Shown here piece after piece: positions 51,951-60,312 of a stretch of DNA of 64,000 bases. Position 1 is the first letter of the stretch. The number at the start of each line of letters is the position of its first letter. The notes beneath the pieces are model-generated. The model did not search any database, was not told where the DNA came from, and saw nothing but the letters and a program-made list of their open reading frames with translations. A program made the translations under genes and the position numbers. Source of the stretch: Firm-04 sp045591925. Lineage in GTDB: Bacteria > Bacillota > Clostridia > Oscillospirales > Ruminococcaceae. The stretch spans positions 1 through 64,000 of the forward strand of contig JAZNTW010000052.1 of assembly GCA_045591925.1 (NCBI GenBank), given 5' to 3'.

Positions 51951-52616
51951 CTATAGGATGACTGCTTCATCATCAGATAGCTCCCATAATGATTTCCAGC
52001 AGCGGTATGCCGCATAGCAGACGCCGGCGGTAATCAGACCGTCCGCAAATATGACAATCGCCGCCGCAAAATAAAATATTCCACCGATCGCATTGCTGAA
52101 CGCGTGTACAAATATCGCAACCGGCAGCGTCAGCTTCGATTTTCCCATCTGAATGCCATAGAAAATCAGAACCGTCAGCGACACAGTAAATACCACGCCA
52201 TTCACTGCGCTCCAGAGATTGACCCCCAACATATCCGAAGCGATATTGCTGCTGCCGATCAGCCCGAAGCAGGATAATCCGGCAGAGAAGCTTTCCTGAT
52301 AGCCGTGCGCCAAACCATATGTCACGGCGTCCTTTCTGCTGTCATAGTTCTCAAGCAGAAATTTCATCGCCAGAAACTTCGCACCCTCCTCAAGAATGCC
52401 GTAGAGCAGACCGTTTGCAAGGCGATAGCTAACAAAGCTTTCCATGCCGAAGCAAGAGCGAATCATATATCCGACGATAAACGCCGGAACGCATACGCCA
52501 AAGGAAACCAGAGCCGGATAAATCCGCGCACGGGTCTTTTTATGCCAGAGAATCAGCAGCACCGGAGCTATGAGCATCCGTACCATTCCTGCCAGTACAC
52601 AACTCATATCATTCAT
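51951..52616 (-). CDS. YhfC-type glutamic intramembrane protease family protein
   Basis: 221 residues, about seven membrane helices. Conserved blocks typical of YhfC/CPBP-like membrane proteases are visible: GILEEGAKFLAMKF (E76, E77), YGLAHGYQES (H104) and a later VHAFSNAIGG histidine. Substrate unknown. It begins 12 bp after ilvN, so co-transcription with ilvBN is likely though the functional link is obscure. Confidence 0.75.
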   Translation of the reverse strand: MNDMSCVLAGMVRMLIAPVLLILWHKKTRARIYPALVSFGVCVPAFIVGYMIRSCFGMESFVSYRLANGLLYGILEEGAKFLAMKFLLENYDSRKDAVTYGLAHGYQESFSAGLSCFGLIGSSNIASDMLGVNLWSAVNGVVFTVSLTVLIFYGIQMGKSKLTLPVAIFVHAFSNAIGGIFYFAAAIVIFADGLITAGVCYAAYRCWKSLWELSDDEAVIL

Positions 52617-52628
52617 CTTCTTCCAGTC

Positions 52629-53147
52629 TCATTCTACTGCGGCTTCTTTGCGTGTCCGCAGACAGTTTGCACCGCGTTCGAGCGCCACGATACCCGTCCG
52701 GCACATCTCCATGATGCCGTATGCCTTCATCAGATCAATAAACGCGTCTATTTTTGACGTTTCACCGGTCAACTCGCAGACCAGCGCCTCCTTGGAATAA
52801 TCAACAATCTTAGAACGGAATATTTCTACTGCCGCTATGATATCCTGCCGTGTTTCGGCGTCATTGCGCACCTTAATCAACAGCAATTCTCGAATCATGG
52901 TTTCACGCGGATCAAGTACCTCAACCTCTTTGACATCATGCAGCTTTTCAAGCTGCGTCACAATGCGCTCCTTGATATCATCATCACCGCAAAACGCAAC
53001 CGTTATACGGGAAAGCCCCGCTGATTCTGTTTCGCTGACGGTCAGGCTGTCGATGTTAAAGCCGCGCCGCGTAAACATCCCCGATACGCGGGACAGTACG
53101 CCTGAAATATTCGCAACCAGTACGCCAATCACATATTGCTGTTCCAT
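52629..53147 (-). CDS. ilvN: Acetolactate synthase, regulatory small subunit
   Basis: 172 residues. The ACT domain at the start (YVIGVLVANISGVLSRVSGM FTRRGFNIDSLTV) is the classic small-subunit signature, followed by the C-terminal domain (EALVCELTGETSKIDAFIDL MKAYGIMEMCRTG). It confers valine feedback inhibition on IlvB. It starts 25 bp after ilvB. Confidence 0.95.
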   Translation of the reverse strand: MEQQYVIGVLVANISGVLSRVSGMFTRRGFNIDSLTVSETESAGLSRITVAFCGDDDIKERIVTQLEKLHDVKEVEVLDPRETMIRELLLIKVRNDAETRQDIIAAVEIFRSKIVDYSKEALVCELTGETSKIDAFIDLMKAYGIMEMCRTGIVALERGANCLRTRKEAAVE

Positions 53148-53172
53148 ATGCTCCTCCGTATCCGTATACTAC

Positions 53173-54876
53173 TTATTCTATCTCTGTAATGATATGATCA
53201 ATCGAACTGCCCGGCGGCAGCATCGGCAGCACAAGCTCATCGCTGCACATCTGCGCGTCAATCACAAACGGCCCGGACTGTGAAAATGCCCGTTGCAGCG
53301 CGTCGGAAAGCTGCTCTATCGTTGCTACCCTTGCACCGCACGCGCCGAAGCCCTCCGCAACCTTGACAAAATCCGTCTGACGATTCAGCGTGGTGCTGAT
53401 ATAGCGGCAGTCAAAAAAGAGCGTCTGCCATTGCCGCACCATGCCGAGCGCACCATTATTCATAATGATGATGGTGATATCCGTCTGCTCCGAAACGGCA
53501 GTTGCAAGCTCATTGAGATTCATGCCAAAGCTGCCGTCACCCGTAAACAGCACCGTGCGTTTGCCTGTCGCAAGATTTGCACCGATTGCCGCACCGAGTC
53601 CAAAGCCCATCGCACCAAGCCCGCCGCTTGTCAGGAACGTGCGCGGCTGCCGAAGCGGATACCGCTGCGCCGTCCACATCTGATGCTGTCCGACATCCGT
53701 TACAATCACCGCATCCTCCGGTGCCGCCGCACTGACTGCATCTATAATCTGATCATGCGTCAGATAGGGCATAAAATCACGCAGCTTCTTTTCCTGAAGC
53801 GCATGGGCATACGCAGTGCGCCTCGTTTCCTCCTGACGGAGCGCTTCAATCTGCGCACGCCATTCCGGATTGCTTCGCTGTTCAACCAAATCATACAGAC
53901 GCTTCATAGCGTCTTTCAAATCACCGCGGATTGTAAGCTCTGCGGATATATTTTTATTCAGCTCCGCACCGTCAATGTCAATATGGATAATCTTGAAATT
54001 CTCGGAAAAACGTCCCTTTTCACCGGTTGCACGGTCACTGAACCGCACGCCGAGTGCAAGCACAAGATCCGCCGAATCCTCTGCCATTGAGGAGGCGTAA
54101 TGACCGTGCATTCCCTGCATTCCCAGAAACAGCGGATGCGCTGCTGGTACTGCGGAAAGACCCATCAGAGAACAGCCCATCGGTACATCGAGCTTTTCGG
54201 CAAGTGCAAGCAGCTCCGCAGAAGCATTTCCTGCAATCACACCGCCGCCGAAATAAATATACGGCCGTTTTGCTGCCGCAAGCATCTCTGCCGCTTTTTT
54301 GAGGCGTTCCTCCGATGCCGGTCTGATGCGTTCCGGCGCTATGGGTTGCTCGCATGGCGTAAAATCACAGACTGCCGTTTGCACATCCTTTGGAATATCG
54401 ACCAAAACAGGTCCCGGTCTGCCCGATTTTGCAATCTGAAACGCCGTGCGGATGGTATCTGCAAGCTCATCCACGCGCTTGACAATGAAATTATGCTTTG
54501 TCACCGGCATACTCACGCCGACAATATCCACTTCCTGAAAGCTGTCCCTGCCAATCTGACTGCACGGCACATTGCCCGTAATCGCCACCATCGGCACGGA
54601 ATCCAGATAAGCCGCCGCAAGACCGGTCACAAGATTTGTCGCACCCGGACCGGAGGTAGCCATCACAACGCCGACCTTGCCAGTTGCTCTTGCGTAGCCG
54701 TCTGCCGCGTGCGCAGCACCCTGCTCGTGCGCAGTCAGAATATGCCGAATCCGGCTGCGGCTGTCATACAGCTCGTCAAACAGATTGATGACCTGTCCGC
54801 CCGGATATCCAAATAGCACATCGCAGCCCTGCTCTATCAATGTTTCAATTACAACTTTCGCGCCTGTTATCTGCAT
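53173..54876 (-). CDS. ilvB: Acetolactate synthase, catalytic large subunit
   Basis: 567 residues from ATG 54876 (AAAGGAG, 8 nt). A longer in-frame reading into the T-box leader is rejected. TPP enzyme: FGYPGGQVINLFDEL, catalytic Glu in LTAHEQGAAHAADGYARAT, MATSGPGATNLVTGLAAAY, and the TPP/Mg block GDGSFGMNLNELATAVSEQ ... MNNGALGMVRQWQ. It joins two pyruvates, or pyruvate with 2-ketobutyrate, as the first step to valine, leucine and isoleucine. Confidence 0.96.
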   Translation of the reverse strand: MQITGAKVVIETLIEQGCDVLFGYPGGQVINLFDELYDSRSRIRHILTAHEQGAAHAADGYARATGKVGVVMATSGPGATNLVTGLAAAYLDSVPMVAITGNVPCSQIGRDSFQEVDIVGVSMPVTKHNFIVKRVDELADTIRTAFQIAKSGRPGPVLVDIPKDVQTAVCDFTPCEQPIAPERIRPASEERLKKAAEMLAAAKRPYIYFGGGVIAGNASAELLALAEKLDVPMGCSLMGLSAVPAAHPLFLGMQGMHGHYASSMAEDSADLVLALGVRFSDRATGEKGRFSENFKIIHIDIDGAELNKNISAELTIRGDLKDAMKRLYDLVEQRSNPEWRAQIEALRQEETRRTAYAHALQEKKLRDFMPYLTHDQIIDAVSAAAPEDAVIVTDVGQHQMWTAQRYPLRQPRTFLTSGGLGAMGFGLGAAIGANLATGKRTVLFTGDGSFGMNLNELATAVSEQTDITIIIMNNGALGMVRQWQTLFFDCRYISTTLNRQTDFVKVAEGFGACGARVATIEQLSDALQRAFSQSGPFVIDAQMCSDELVLPMLPPGSSIDHIITEIE

Positions 54877-54901
54877 ACTTCGTCTCCTTTGATCCACAAA
54901 T

Positions 54902-55187
54902 GAAAAAACGTCCCTTTCACGCCGATTCATCCGGCAGGAAAGAGACGAAGCTACTTTTGTATACTCCGCGGTACCACTCTTTTTGACGCAGGTGCGCCCA
55001 CTCACATACGCCCAGAAGCGCATTTCTCTGTCACGGGAGAACCCGTCCGGACTTAATGAGCAAGCGCTGTTCTGTCCGGCTGCTCAGGGAGGACTTATGA
55101 CCGGAGACGTCTGCTGTCTTTCAGCAAACCGACAGCTCTCTGCAAGACGGGATTCCGGCTTTTTGATTCCCTTCACCGCATTTCTAT
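54902..55187 (-). promoter_or_regulatory. T-box riboswitch leader of ilvBN
   Basis: The minus-strand leader carries the T-box core GAGTGGTACCGCGGAG (near 54963-54978), an upstream stem I with the distal AGAGAGCTGTC...GACAGC hairpin, and a terminator (54902-54946: CGTCTCTTT...AAAGGGACG then TTTTTT) that overlaps the antiterminator logic. Uncharged tRNA binding would allow read-through. The gene context demands a branched-chain amino acid tRNA, but I could not settle the specifier codon from the stem I loop by eye. Confidence 0.9.
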
Positions 55188-55193
55188 ATGTTC

Positions 55194-55222
55194 ATTATAA
55201 TCGCTTTTCTTTCGTTTGTCAA
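55194..55222 (-). promoter_or_regulatory. Promoter of the ilvBN T-box leader
   Basis: On the minus strand: TTGACA (55217-55222), 17-nt spacer, TATAAT (55194-55199), both perfect. Confidence 0.88.
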
Positions 55223-55285
55223 CCCCTATTTTATGCAGAAGCCGCAGCATCCATTTTACGGATCCTGCGGCTTTCATTACAATAT

Positions 55286-56830
55286 TCACTGATGCAGCGA
55301 GAAATTCGTTGCATACCAGCCATAGCCGGTGTTGACCAGCACCCATCGAACCGTACAGGCGTAGTCATTGACGGCGACCTTGCCGATCGTCGATTCCAGA
55401 CGGACATCAACCATGCAGACATTATCCGCATAATACCTGACATTCTTGACCTCAAACACATGATCCTCGCGCATATTCGGGTCATTGTTATACCAGATAT
55501 CCGAAGCAATCGTATACATCAGATTGGAGAACGGAGAGCCTGCGAGCATATAATTGCTGAGCACAGCAAGATTCTGATTCACTTCACAGCGCGTATTGAT
55601 GACATAATCCATGTACGCCTTTGTCAGCGCCGTAACGCGGTCAACCAAGCCCTGATCCGGATTCGGGTCATTGGCAATCGGGAATATGTATTCCTGCGAC
55701 GCAAGATCGGGAGACGGCGTTTCATACGGTTCCAGAACATTGCCATCCGCGTCCATTACCGTCACCTTCGGCGCACAGTACAGACCGCCGATTACACATT
55801 TCCGCGCCATCGGCTGCTGCATGAAATACAGCTCGGTCGGGGTGAGCAGAAATTCGGATTCCGTTTCCAGATACTGATCCTCCGGCACCTCTACACCGTT
55901 CACCTTCATGGTCGCGCCCTCCGGCATCGTAACAGTCAGCGTAAATTCCGGCGACGCCTGAAGCGAAATCACAGAAATCGGCGTATCTACGCGCCATTCC
56001 GGGAAGTTATACTTTTCTGTCCAGCCGGAACGCGCCAGCGGAACCTTGGCAATCGCCTCGCCATCCTGCAACACATAATAAATCGGCTGCGATTCCGTGA
56101 AATCCTCCGCAGGCTGATAGGTAAATTCTCCGAGTTCCCCTACCTGACTGCGTGCCGATTCATAGAGCATCTCCGGCTTTTCGTAAGCGGAAAAGTTCAG
56201 ACCGGTGGTTGCCTGTGTCATCATATCCGCTAAGAAATTTTCATCGAGTGTTTCAAGATAACTTTCAATGGCATACTTCGGACGGGAGCTTTCAAACTCC
56301 GCAAGATATTTGTTCGCTTTTTTGTTGATGCTCAGCATCAGAAGCAGGAAAATGACCACATAGATCGCAATGAAAATCAGGAACATTCCCGTACTGAGAA
56401 AGCGTGTGCTTGTCGTTTTCTCAGCCGCCACGGCACGTTGTCTTGAACGGGATTCGGGTGCTCTGCGGCTTGCCGTTTGCTGAATGGGCGCACGATATCT
56501 TTCCTGCGAAGCCATACGGCGTTCTGCCGCTGGAGCATGGGTCGGACGATTCCGCTTGGGGCGCATCTCGCCGGATGCTGCCGAACGTGCCGATGTGGAT
56601 GCTGTGCGCTGTTCTGCCGCCGCACCCTCTACCGGACGCTTCTTTTTCTTCTTTGGGCGCGTCTCGCCGGATGCTGCCGACTGTCCCGATGATGCAGCAC
56701 GCTGTTCTGCCGCCGCACCGTCAACCGGACGTTTCTTTTTCTTCTTACGCACCGGCTGCTCTGACGCCGGAGCCGCAGACGGTTCTGTTTCTGTGAAATC
56801 AGCACCCGTCATCTCAAGTTTTTCATCCAT
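55286..56830 (-). CDS. Single-pass membrane protein with Lys/Arg-rich repeated N-terminus
   Basis: 514 residues. The cytoplasmic N-terminus holds repeats of the pattern KKKKKRPV(D/E)GAAAEQR at about residues 28-43 and 60-75, then more Arg/Ala-rich sequence. One membrane helix lies at about 147-170 (MFLIFIAIYVVIFLLLMLSI). The outer 340 residues include a beta-rich stretch (FTLTVTMPEGATMKVNGVEV) reminiscent of PEGA-like modules, and a C-terminal NTF2-like part (ALTKAYMDYV ... VNTGYGWYATNFSL). Function unknown; it follows the phosphodiester glycosidase by 18 bp and may act with it in the envelope. Confidence 0.65.
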   Translation of the reverse strand: MDEKLEMTGADFTETEPSAAPASEQPVRKKKKKRPVDGAAAEQRAASSGQSAASGETRPKKKKKRPVEGAAAEQRTASTSARSAASGEMRPKRNRPTHAPAAERRMASQERYRAPIQQTASRRAPESRSRQRAVAAEKTTSTRFLSTGMFLIFIAIYVVIFLLLMLSINKKANKYLAEFESSRPKYAIESYLETLDENFLADMMTQATTGLNFSAYEKPEMLYESARSQVGELGEFTYQPAEDFTESQPIYYVLQDGEAIAKVPLARSGWTEKYNFPEWRVDTPISVISLQASPEFTLTVTMPEGATMKVNGVEVPEDQYLETESEFLLTPTELYFMQQPMARKCVIGGLYCAPKVTVMDADGNVLEPYETPSPDLASQEYIFPIANDPNPDQGLVDRVTALTKAYMDYVINTRCEVNQNLAVLSNYMLAGSPFSNLMYTIASDIWYNNDPNMREDHVFEVKNVRYYADNVCMVDVRLESTIGKVAVNDYACTVRWVLVNTGYGWYATNFSLHQ

Positions 56831-56848
56831 TCTGCGACGCTCCTTTCA

Positions 56849-57874
56849 TCAGGATTCCGGCGCAACAAGCCAGCAGTTCGGAATTGCGCGCGCACCGTAA
56901 AGCGTAGATACGATCGTATTCTGCTCGCCCTGATAATACATCACAGAGGACGCGCCGCCGTCCATATTGCCGGCATTCACCATACCAAGATCATAGCAAT
57001 AATCCACGAGCTGCGGATAGGTCAGACCGATACTCGTAAACATTCTGCCCTCAATCAGCAGAATCATGACCGTGCCATCCTCTGCCTGACCGATGACTGT
57101 GCGCGGATTATAGCCGCCAAGCCGACCGTTCATATTCTGCTTTACGCCGTCCTTGACCAGAATCGGGCCGAAGCACGCCGCATCACGAATGCCTTTGTCA
57201 AGCGCCTGCTGACCGGTCAGCCATTCACAATGCAGCTTTCCCTCGTTATCAAAACCGATGACTTCGTAATACGACCACAGATCGCCATAGCACAGCTCGC
57301 CCTTTGAAATGACCAAGCCAATCGGGATGCCGCCATTGCTCGTGCCGTCCGGATCGACAAAGCCGCTTGCATTGACCGCAGCGATTGCGCCGTTTTCCTC
57401 TGCCATTTCCGAAATCTGTCTGCCATAGGAGGTCGGCAAGCCAAGCGGTCCGGCAACGCCGATATATACACGAGACGGATCCTTGATTTTCAGGAGCTTT
57501 CCATGGAACATCGGTTCATCAATCTCAATCAGCTCTGTTTCCGGCTGTTCGCTGTTCGGTGAACCAATCGGTGATTCCAGCGTGACCGACGCAGCCTCCG
57601 GCACATTCACCTTGTAAAACTTATTGCCAAGTTGACTTCCGCTGCTCTCAGACGGCATATTTTTGCCGGAAAACAGTGCCTTCAGTGCCAGCAGTCCACC
57701 GCGCTCCTCTGTGAGCTGTGCATATCTCTGTGTTGCAGACGGATATTCCTCTTTGCCGACCGTCTGAACCAGCCGATTTTTGATAATCACGAGCATGATA
57801 ATCGTTATGACGAGCAAAATTGTCAGCCGAAGCAGTAATGTTCCGGATTTAAATTGGCGGCGCATCTTTACCAT
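56849..57874 (-). CDS. Membrane-anchored phosphodiester glycosidase (NAGPA) family protein
   Basis: 341 residues. An N-terminal membrane anchor (LLLRLTILLVITIIMLVIII) precedes the NAGPA domain. Family blocks: AAVNASGFVDPDG, PIGLVISKGEL, ACFGPILVKDG, NPRTVIGQAEDGTVMILLIE GR, and the signature NAGNMDGGASSVMYYQGE. Bacterial members are exoglycosidases acting on phosphodiester-linked sugars such as wall polymer decorations; the substrate here is unknown. It is the first gene of a two-gene unit with the Lys-rich membrane protein. Confidence 0.88.
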   Translation of the reverse strand: MVKMRRQFKSGTLLLRLTILLVITIIMLVIIKNRLVQTVGKEEYPSATQRYAQLTEERGGLLALKALFSGKNMPSESSGSQLGNKFYKVNVPEAASVTLESPIGSPNSEQPETELIEIDEPMFHGKLLKIKDPSRVYIGVAGPLGLPTSYGRQISEMAEENGAIAAVNASGFVDPDGTSNGGIPIGLVISKGELCYGDLWSYYEVIGFDNEGKLHCEWLTGQQALDKGIRDAACFGPILVKDGVKQNMNGRLGGYNPRTVIGQAEDGTVMILLIEGRMFTSIGLTYPQLVDYCYDLGMVNAGNMDGGASSVMYYQGEQNTIVSTLYGARAIPNCWLVAPES

Positions 57875-57926
57875 ATGAGGTTCCTTTCTTTTGAATCATA
57901 TTATGCGTATTACCGCAGTGTTTTCC

Positions 57927-57954
57927 ATACTATATTTTAATATAAAATCGTCAA
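57927..57954 (-). promoter_or_regulatory. Possible promoter of the phosphodiester glycosidase unit
   Basis: On the minus strand: TTGACG (57949-57954), 16-nt spacer, TAGTAT (57927-57932). An alternative TTGCAT with TAAAAT overlaps it. Confidence 0.4.
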
Positions 57955-58086
57955 AAATGCAAGGCTTTCATTCAGAATCGACAACTTTCTCATGGAAACA
58001 GAAATCAATAACCATATTTTGTGAGAGATGAACAAAGCATTCCGGAACAGCGTGTGCTGCGGTCAGTCGCCGCACAAAATCAGCGC

Positions 58087-58119
58087 ATAAAGAAACCCGA
58101 ACGCGGCTGCATTCGGGTT
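58087..58119 (-). terminator. Terminator of the flavin reductase gene
   Basis: Stem aacccgaa (58094-58101) with ttcgggtt (58112-58119). On the minus strand TCTTTATG follows. Confidence 0.75.
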
Positions 58120-58129
58120 CCGTATCATA

Positions 58130-58714
58130 CTACTGTTTTCCCTTTGGAGACTTTTTCTTTTTGCGCACAGAGTAGCCAAATTCGCCGCATTTCCGTCCAA
58201 GCGCAAAATATTCGCCATGCGCATAGGCAAGCAGACCGCTTTGCTGCAAATTCAGTTTGCCCTTGCTGTCCACATATCGGCTGTCAACGGTAGTTCCGAT
58301 GATTTCTGCCAAAAACATATCATGCGTACCAAGCGGCAGAATCTGTGTGACCTTACAGGAAAGGCTCACCGGCGCTTCATCGAGTATCGGCACAGTTCCA
58401 TGCTCCGGCATGACCAGATGCAGACCGCATTTTGCAATTTTATCGGTATTGCGCCCCGACCGCACGCCGCAGAAATCCACGGCTTTGACGAGTGCGGTTG
58501 TCGGCAGATTGATCGCAAATTCGCCGCTGTTTTTGATGATATCATAGGAATACCGCGTCGGGCGCACCGATATGTAGGTCATCGGCGGATGCGTACAGCA
58601 GATTCCCGTCCAAGCAACAGTCAGGATATTCGGCTGCTCCATTGTGCCGCAGGTAACGAGTGCCGGCGGTACGGGTGCAAGCATCGCGCCGCCGTTCCAG
58701 TGTATTTTTTCCAT
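58130..58714 (-). CDS. Flavin reductase-like (FMN-binding split barrel) protein
   Basis: 194 residues. It begins MEKIHWNGGAMLAPVPPALV, with the flavin-binding patterns TVAWTGICCTHPPMTYISVRPTRYSY (split by eye into TVAWTGICCTHPP and YISVRPTRYSYDII), FAINLPTTALVKAVDFCG and the SCKVTQILPLGTHDMFLAEI block of the flavoredoxin / flavin reductase family. It would bind FMN and pass electrons from NAD(P)H or ferredoxin to a partner. Its ATG lies directly after the stop of the disrupted small membrane-protein gene. Confidence 0.85.
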   Translation of the reverse strand: MEKIHWNGGAMLAPVPPALVTCGTMEQPNILTVAWTGICCTHPPMTYISVRPTRYSYDIIKNSGEFAINLPTTALVKAVDFCGVRSGRNTDKIAKCGLHLVMPEHGTVPILDEAPVSLSCKVTQILPLGTHDMFLAEIIGTTVDSRYVDSKGKLNLQQSGLLAYAHGEYFALGRKCGEFGYSVRKKKKSPKGKQ

Positions 58715-59077
58715 TTACGGATGCTCTCCTTTTTCTTGTTCGGAGGATTTTCGCGCCTGCGCTTTGCCATAGAGCGTTCTGCCCAGCAGGAACACACAAA
58801 ATCCAAATACAGCAGAAATCAGCAGGACAAGGGCAATACCGCACAGAGTTGATGGTGCAGATACGCAGTCAGATTTTTCGTCAGATTGTATAGAAATGAC
58901 GCCGCTGGGCTGACGCCCCAGCAAGGAATTTCTGTGCAAAATAGCGGAAAATATGCAAGTACAAGTAGATGTGCCGCCAAGCCGTAAGGCGGATTTTGCG
59001 CGGTGTTACCCAAGATAGCCCGTTTTTGTGATTGCTCCGCTTTCCGTTCTGAGGTCATTTTTTCCGAGTAATTTCAC
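58715..59077 (-). pseudogene. Gene for a 59-residue single-helix membrane protein, interrupted by a MITE
   Basis: The 5' part starts at GTG 59077 (AGAGG 8 nt upstream, 15 bp after the deoB stop) and reads MKLLGKNDLRTESGAITKTG Y. The element at 58831-59011 follows. The 3' part reads LVLLISAVFGFCVFLLGRTL YGKAQARKSSEQEKGEHP and stops at 58715. Removing the element plus one of the two flanking AA copies joins these in one frame with no other change. The product would be a short membrane protein with one helix and a charged tail. The gap-free neighbours (deoB before, flavin reductase directly after) show it was part of this operon. Confidence 0.8.
58831..59011 (+). mobile_element. MITE-like element inserted in a gene (181 bp)
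   Basis: Termini gggcaataccgcacagag and gcgcggtgttaccc. It is flanked by AA at 58829-58830 and 59012-59013, which reads as a 2-bp target duplication. The core is nearly identical to the 8382 copy. It lies inside the small membrane-protein gene and separates its two halves, which is direct evidence of past movement. Confidence 0.9.
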
Positions 59078-59091
59078 CGTACAGTCCTCTT

Positions 59092-60246
59092 TCAAATCAT
59101 GCTCTCTCCGGCAAGACTGCCCGCATCGACATGAAGCCATTTGCAGACCGTCTGCCCGATATCCGAAAAGCCTTCGCGAACACCGAGGTCACGCGGCACA
59201 ATCGTCTTTCCGTACATCAGCACGGGAATATATTCGCGCGTATGGTCTGTACCGTGCGCTGCCGGATCGCAGCCGTGATCCGCAGTCAGAATCAGCAGGT
59301 CATCGTCACGAAGCTGCGGCAGCAATGCGCCAAGCTGTGCGTCAAACGCATTCAATGCGGCAGTATAGCCTGCGATGTCGCGGCGGTGTCCATAGGCGCT
59401 GTCAAATTCCACCAGATTGACAAAGCATAAGCCGGCAAAATCCCGCGCGGCAATCTGAATCGTTTTCCCCATGCCGTCATCATTTGATACGGTGCGGTTG
59501 CCCTCTTTAATGCCCTGATCATTGAAAATATCCGCAATTTTGCCGACTGAAATCACCTGCTGACCGGCTGCGCCGATTGCATCCAGCATCGTTGGCGCAA
59601 ACGGTGAAACGGAATAATCATGCCGATTGGATGTACGCTTGAAATCGGGATATTCTCCGATAAACGGTCTTGCAATGATCCGTCCGACCGCATATTCACC
59701 CTGCATAATTTCACGTGCCTGCTCACAAATCCGATACAGCTCGGGCACCTGAATGACATCCTCATGCGCCGCAATCTGTAACACGCTGTCCGCAGAGGTA
59801 TAGACAATCAGCGCGCCGGTTTCCATATGCTCCCTGCCGTAATCGCGGATGACATCCGTGCCCGAATACGGAAGATTGCAGAGGATCTCCCGTCCGGTTG
59901 CTTCCCGCAGCCGCTCCAGCACCGCCTGCGGAAAGCCATCCGGATAGGTTTTCATCGGTGTTGTGGAGATTAGTCCTGCGATCTCCCAATGTCCGGTTGT
60001 GGTATCCTTTCCGGCAGAACGCTCCGCACATTTTCCATAGGCGGCACAAGGTGTGCCTGTCGGCGCGCCGCAGCCAAGCCCCGAAATATGAAACAGTCCC
60101 ATCCGTTCGAGATTCGGCACATACAGCTTGCCCGAATCAAAGCAGCTTCGGAGCGTATGGGTTCCCTGATCGCCAAATTTCTCCGCATCCGGCAATTCAC
60201 CGCAGCCGAAGCTATCCATTACAATTAAAAATACGCGCTTTGACAT
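59092..60246 (-). CDS. deoB: Phosphopentomutase
   Basis: 384 residues from ATG 60246, 7 nt after AAGGAGG (a GTG one codon earlier is less likely). Alkaline-phosphatase-superfamily mutase with metal-site blocks VMDSFGCGELPDA, GKDTTTGHWEIAG (phospho-acceptor Thr), FVNLVEFDSAYGHRRD and LTADHGCDPAAHGTDHTREYIP. It converts ribose or deoxyribose 1-phosphate to the 5-phosphate in nucleoside use. It leads the deoB - small membrane protein - flavin reductase operon. Confidence 0.97.
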   Translation of the reverse strand: MSKRVFLIVMDSFGCGELPDAEKFGDQGTHTLRSCFDSGKLYVPNLERMGLFHISGLGCGAPTGTPCAAYGKCAERSAGKDTTTGHWEIAGLISTTPMKTYPDGFPQAVLERLREATGREILCNLPYSGTDVIRDYGREHMETGALIVYTSADSVLQIAAHEDVIQVPELYRICEQAREIMQGEYAVGRIIARPFIGEYPDFKRTSNRHDYSVSPFAPTMLDAIGAAGQQVISVGKIADIFNDQGIKEGNRTVSNDDGMGKTIQIAARDFAGLCFVNLVEFDSAYGHRRDIAGYTAALNAFDAQLGALLPQLRDDDLLILTADHGCDPAAHGTDHTREYIPVLMYGKTIVPRDLGVREGFSDIGQTVCKWLHVDAGSLAGESMI

Positions 60247-60266
60247 CACAACGCCTCCTTACAATC

Positions 60267-60301
60267 TATAGTCAACGTCAAAAAATTTGACATTGACTAT
60301 A
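60267..60301 (-). promoter_or_regulatory. Palindrome / stem-loop just upstream of the deoB ribosome binding site
   Basis: 16-bp arms 60267-60282 and 60286-60301 (tatagtcaacgtcaaa with tttgacattgactata) match at 15 of 16 positions around a 3-bp centre. It lies 6 bp from the deoB Shine-Dalgarno and within the predicted leader, so it can act as an operator in DNA or as a hairpin in mRNA. A nucleoside-responsive repressor site is a guess only. Confidence 0.6.
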
Positions 60302-60312
60302 AAAACGATTTA

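Noticed and set aside
54877..55023. Longer ilvB starting at 55023
   Set aside because: That extension lies in the T-box and terminator of the leader; ATG 54876 has a good Shine-Dalgarno and gives the normal IlvB N-terminus.
58819..59058. 79-codon frame MTSERKAEQSQKRAIL running through the MITE
   Set aside because: It uses a different frame from the one restored by excision of the element and most of it is translated element sequence.
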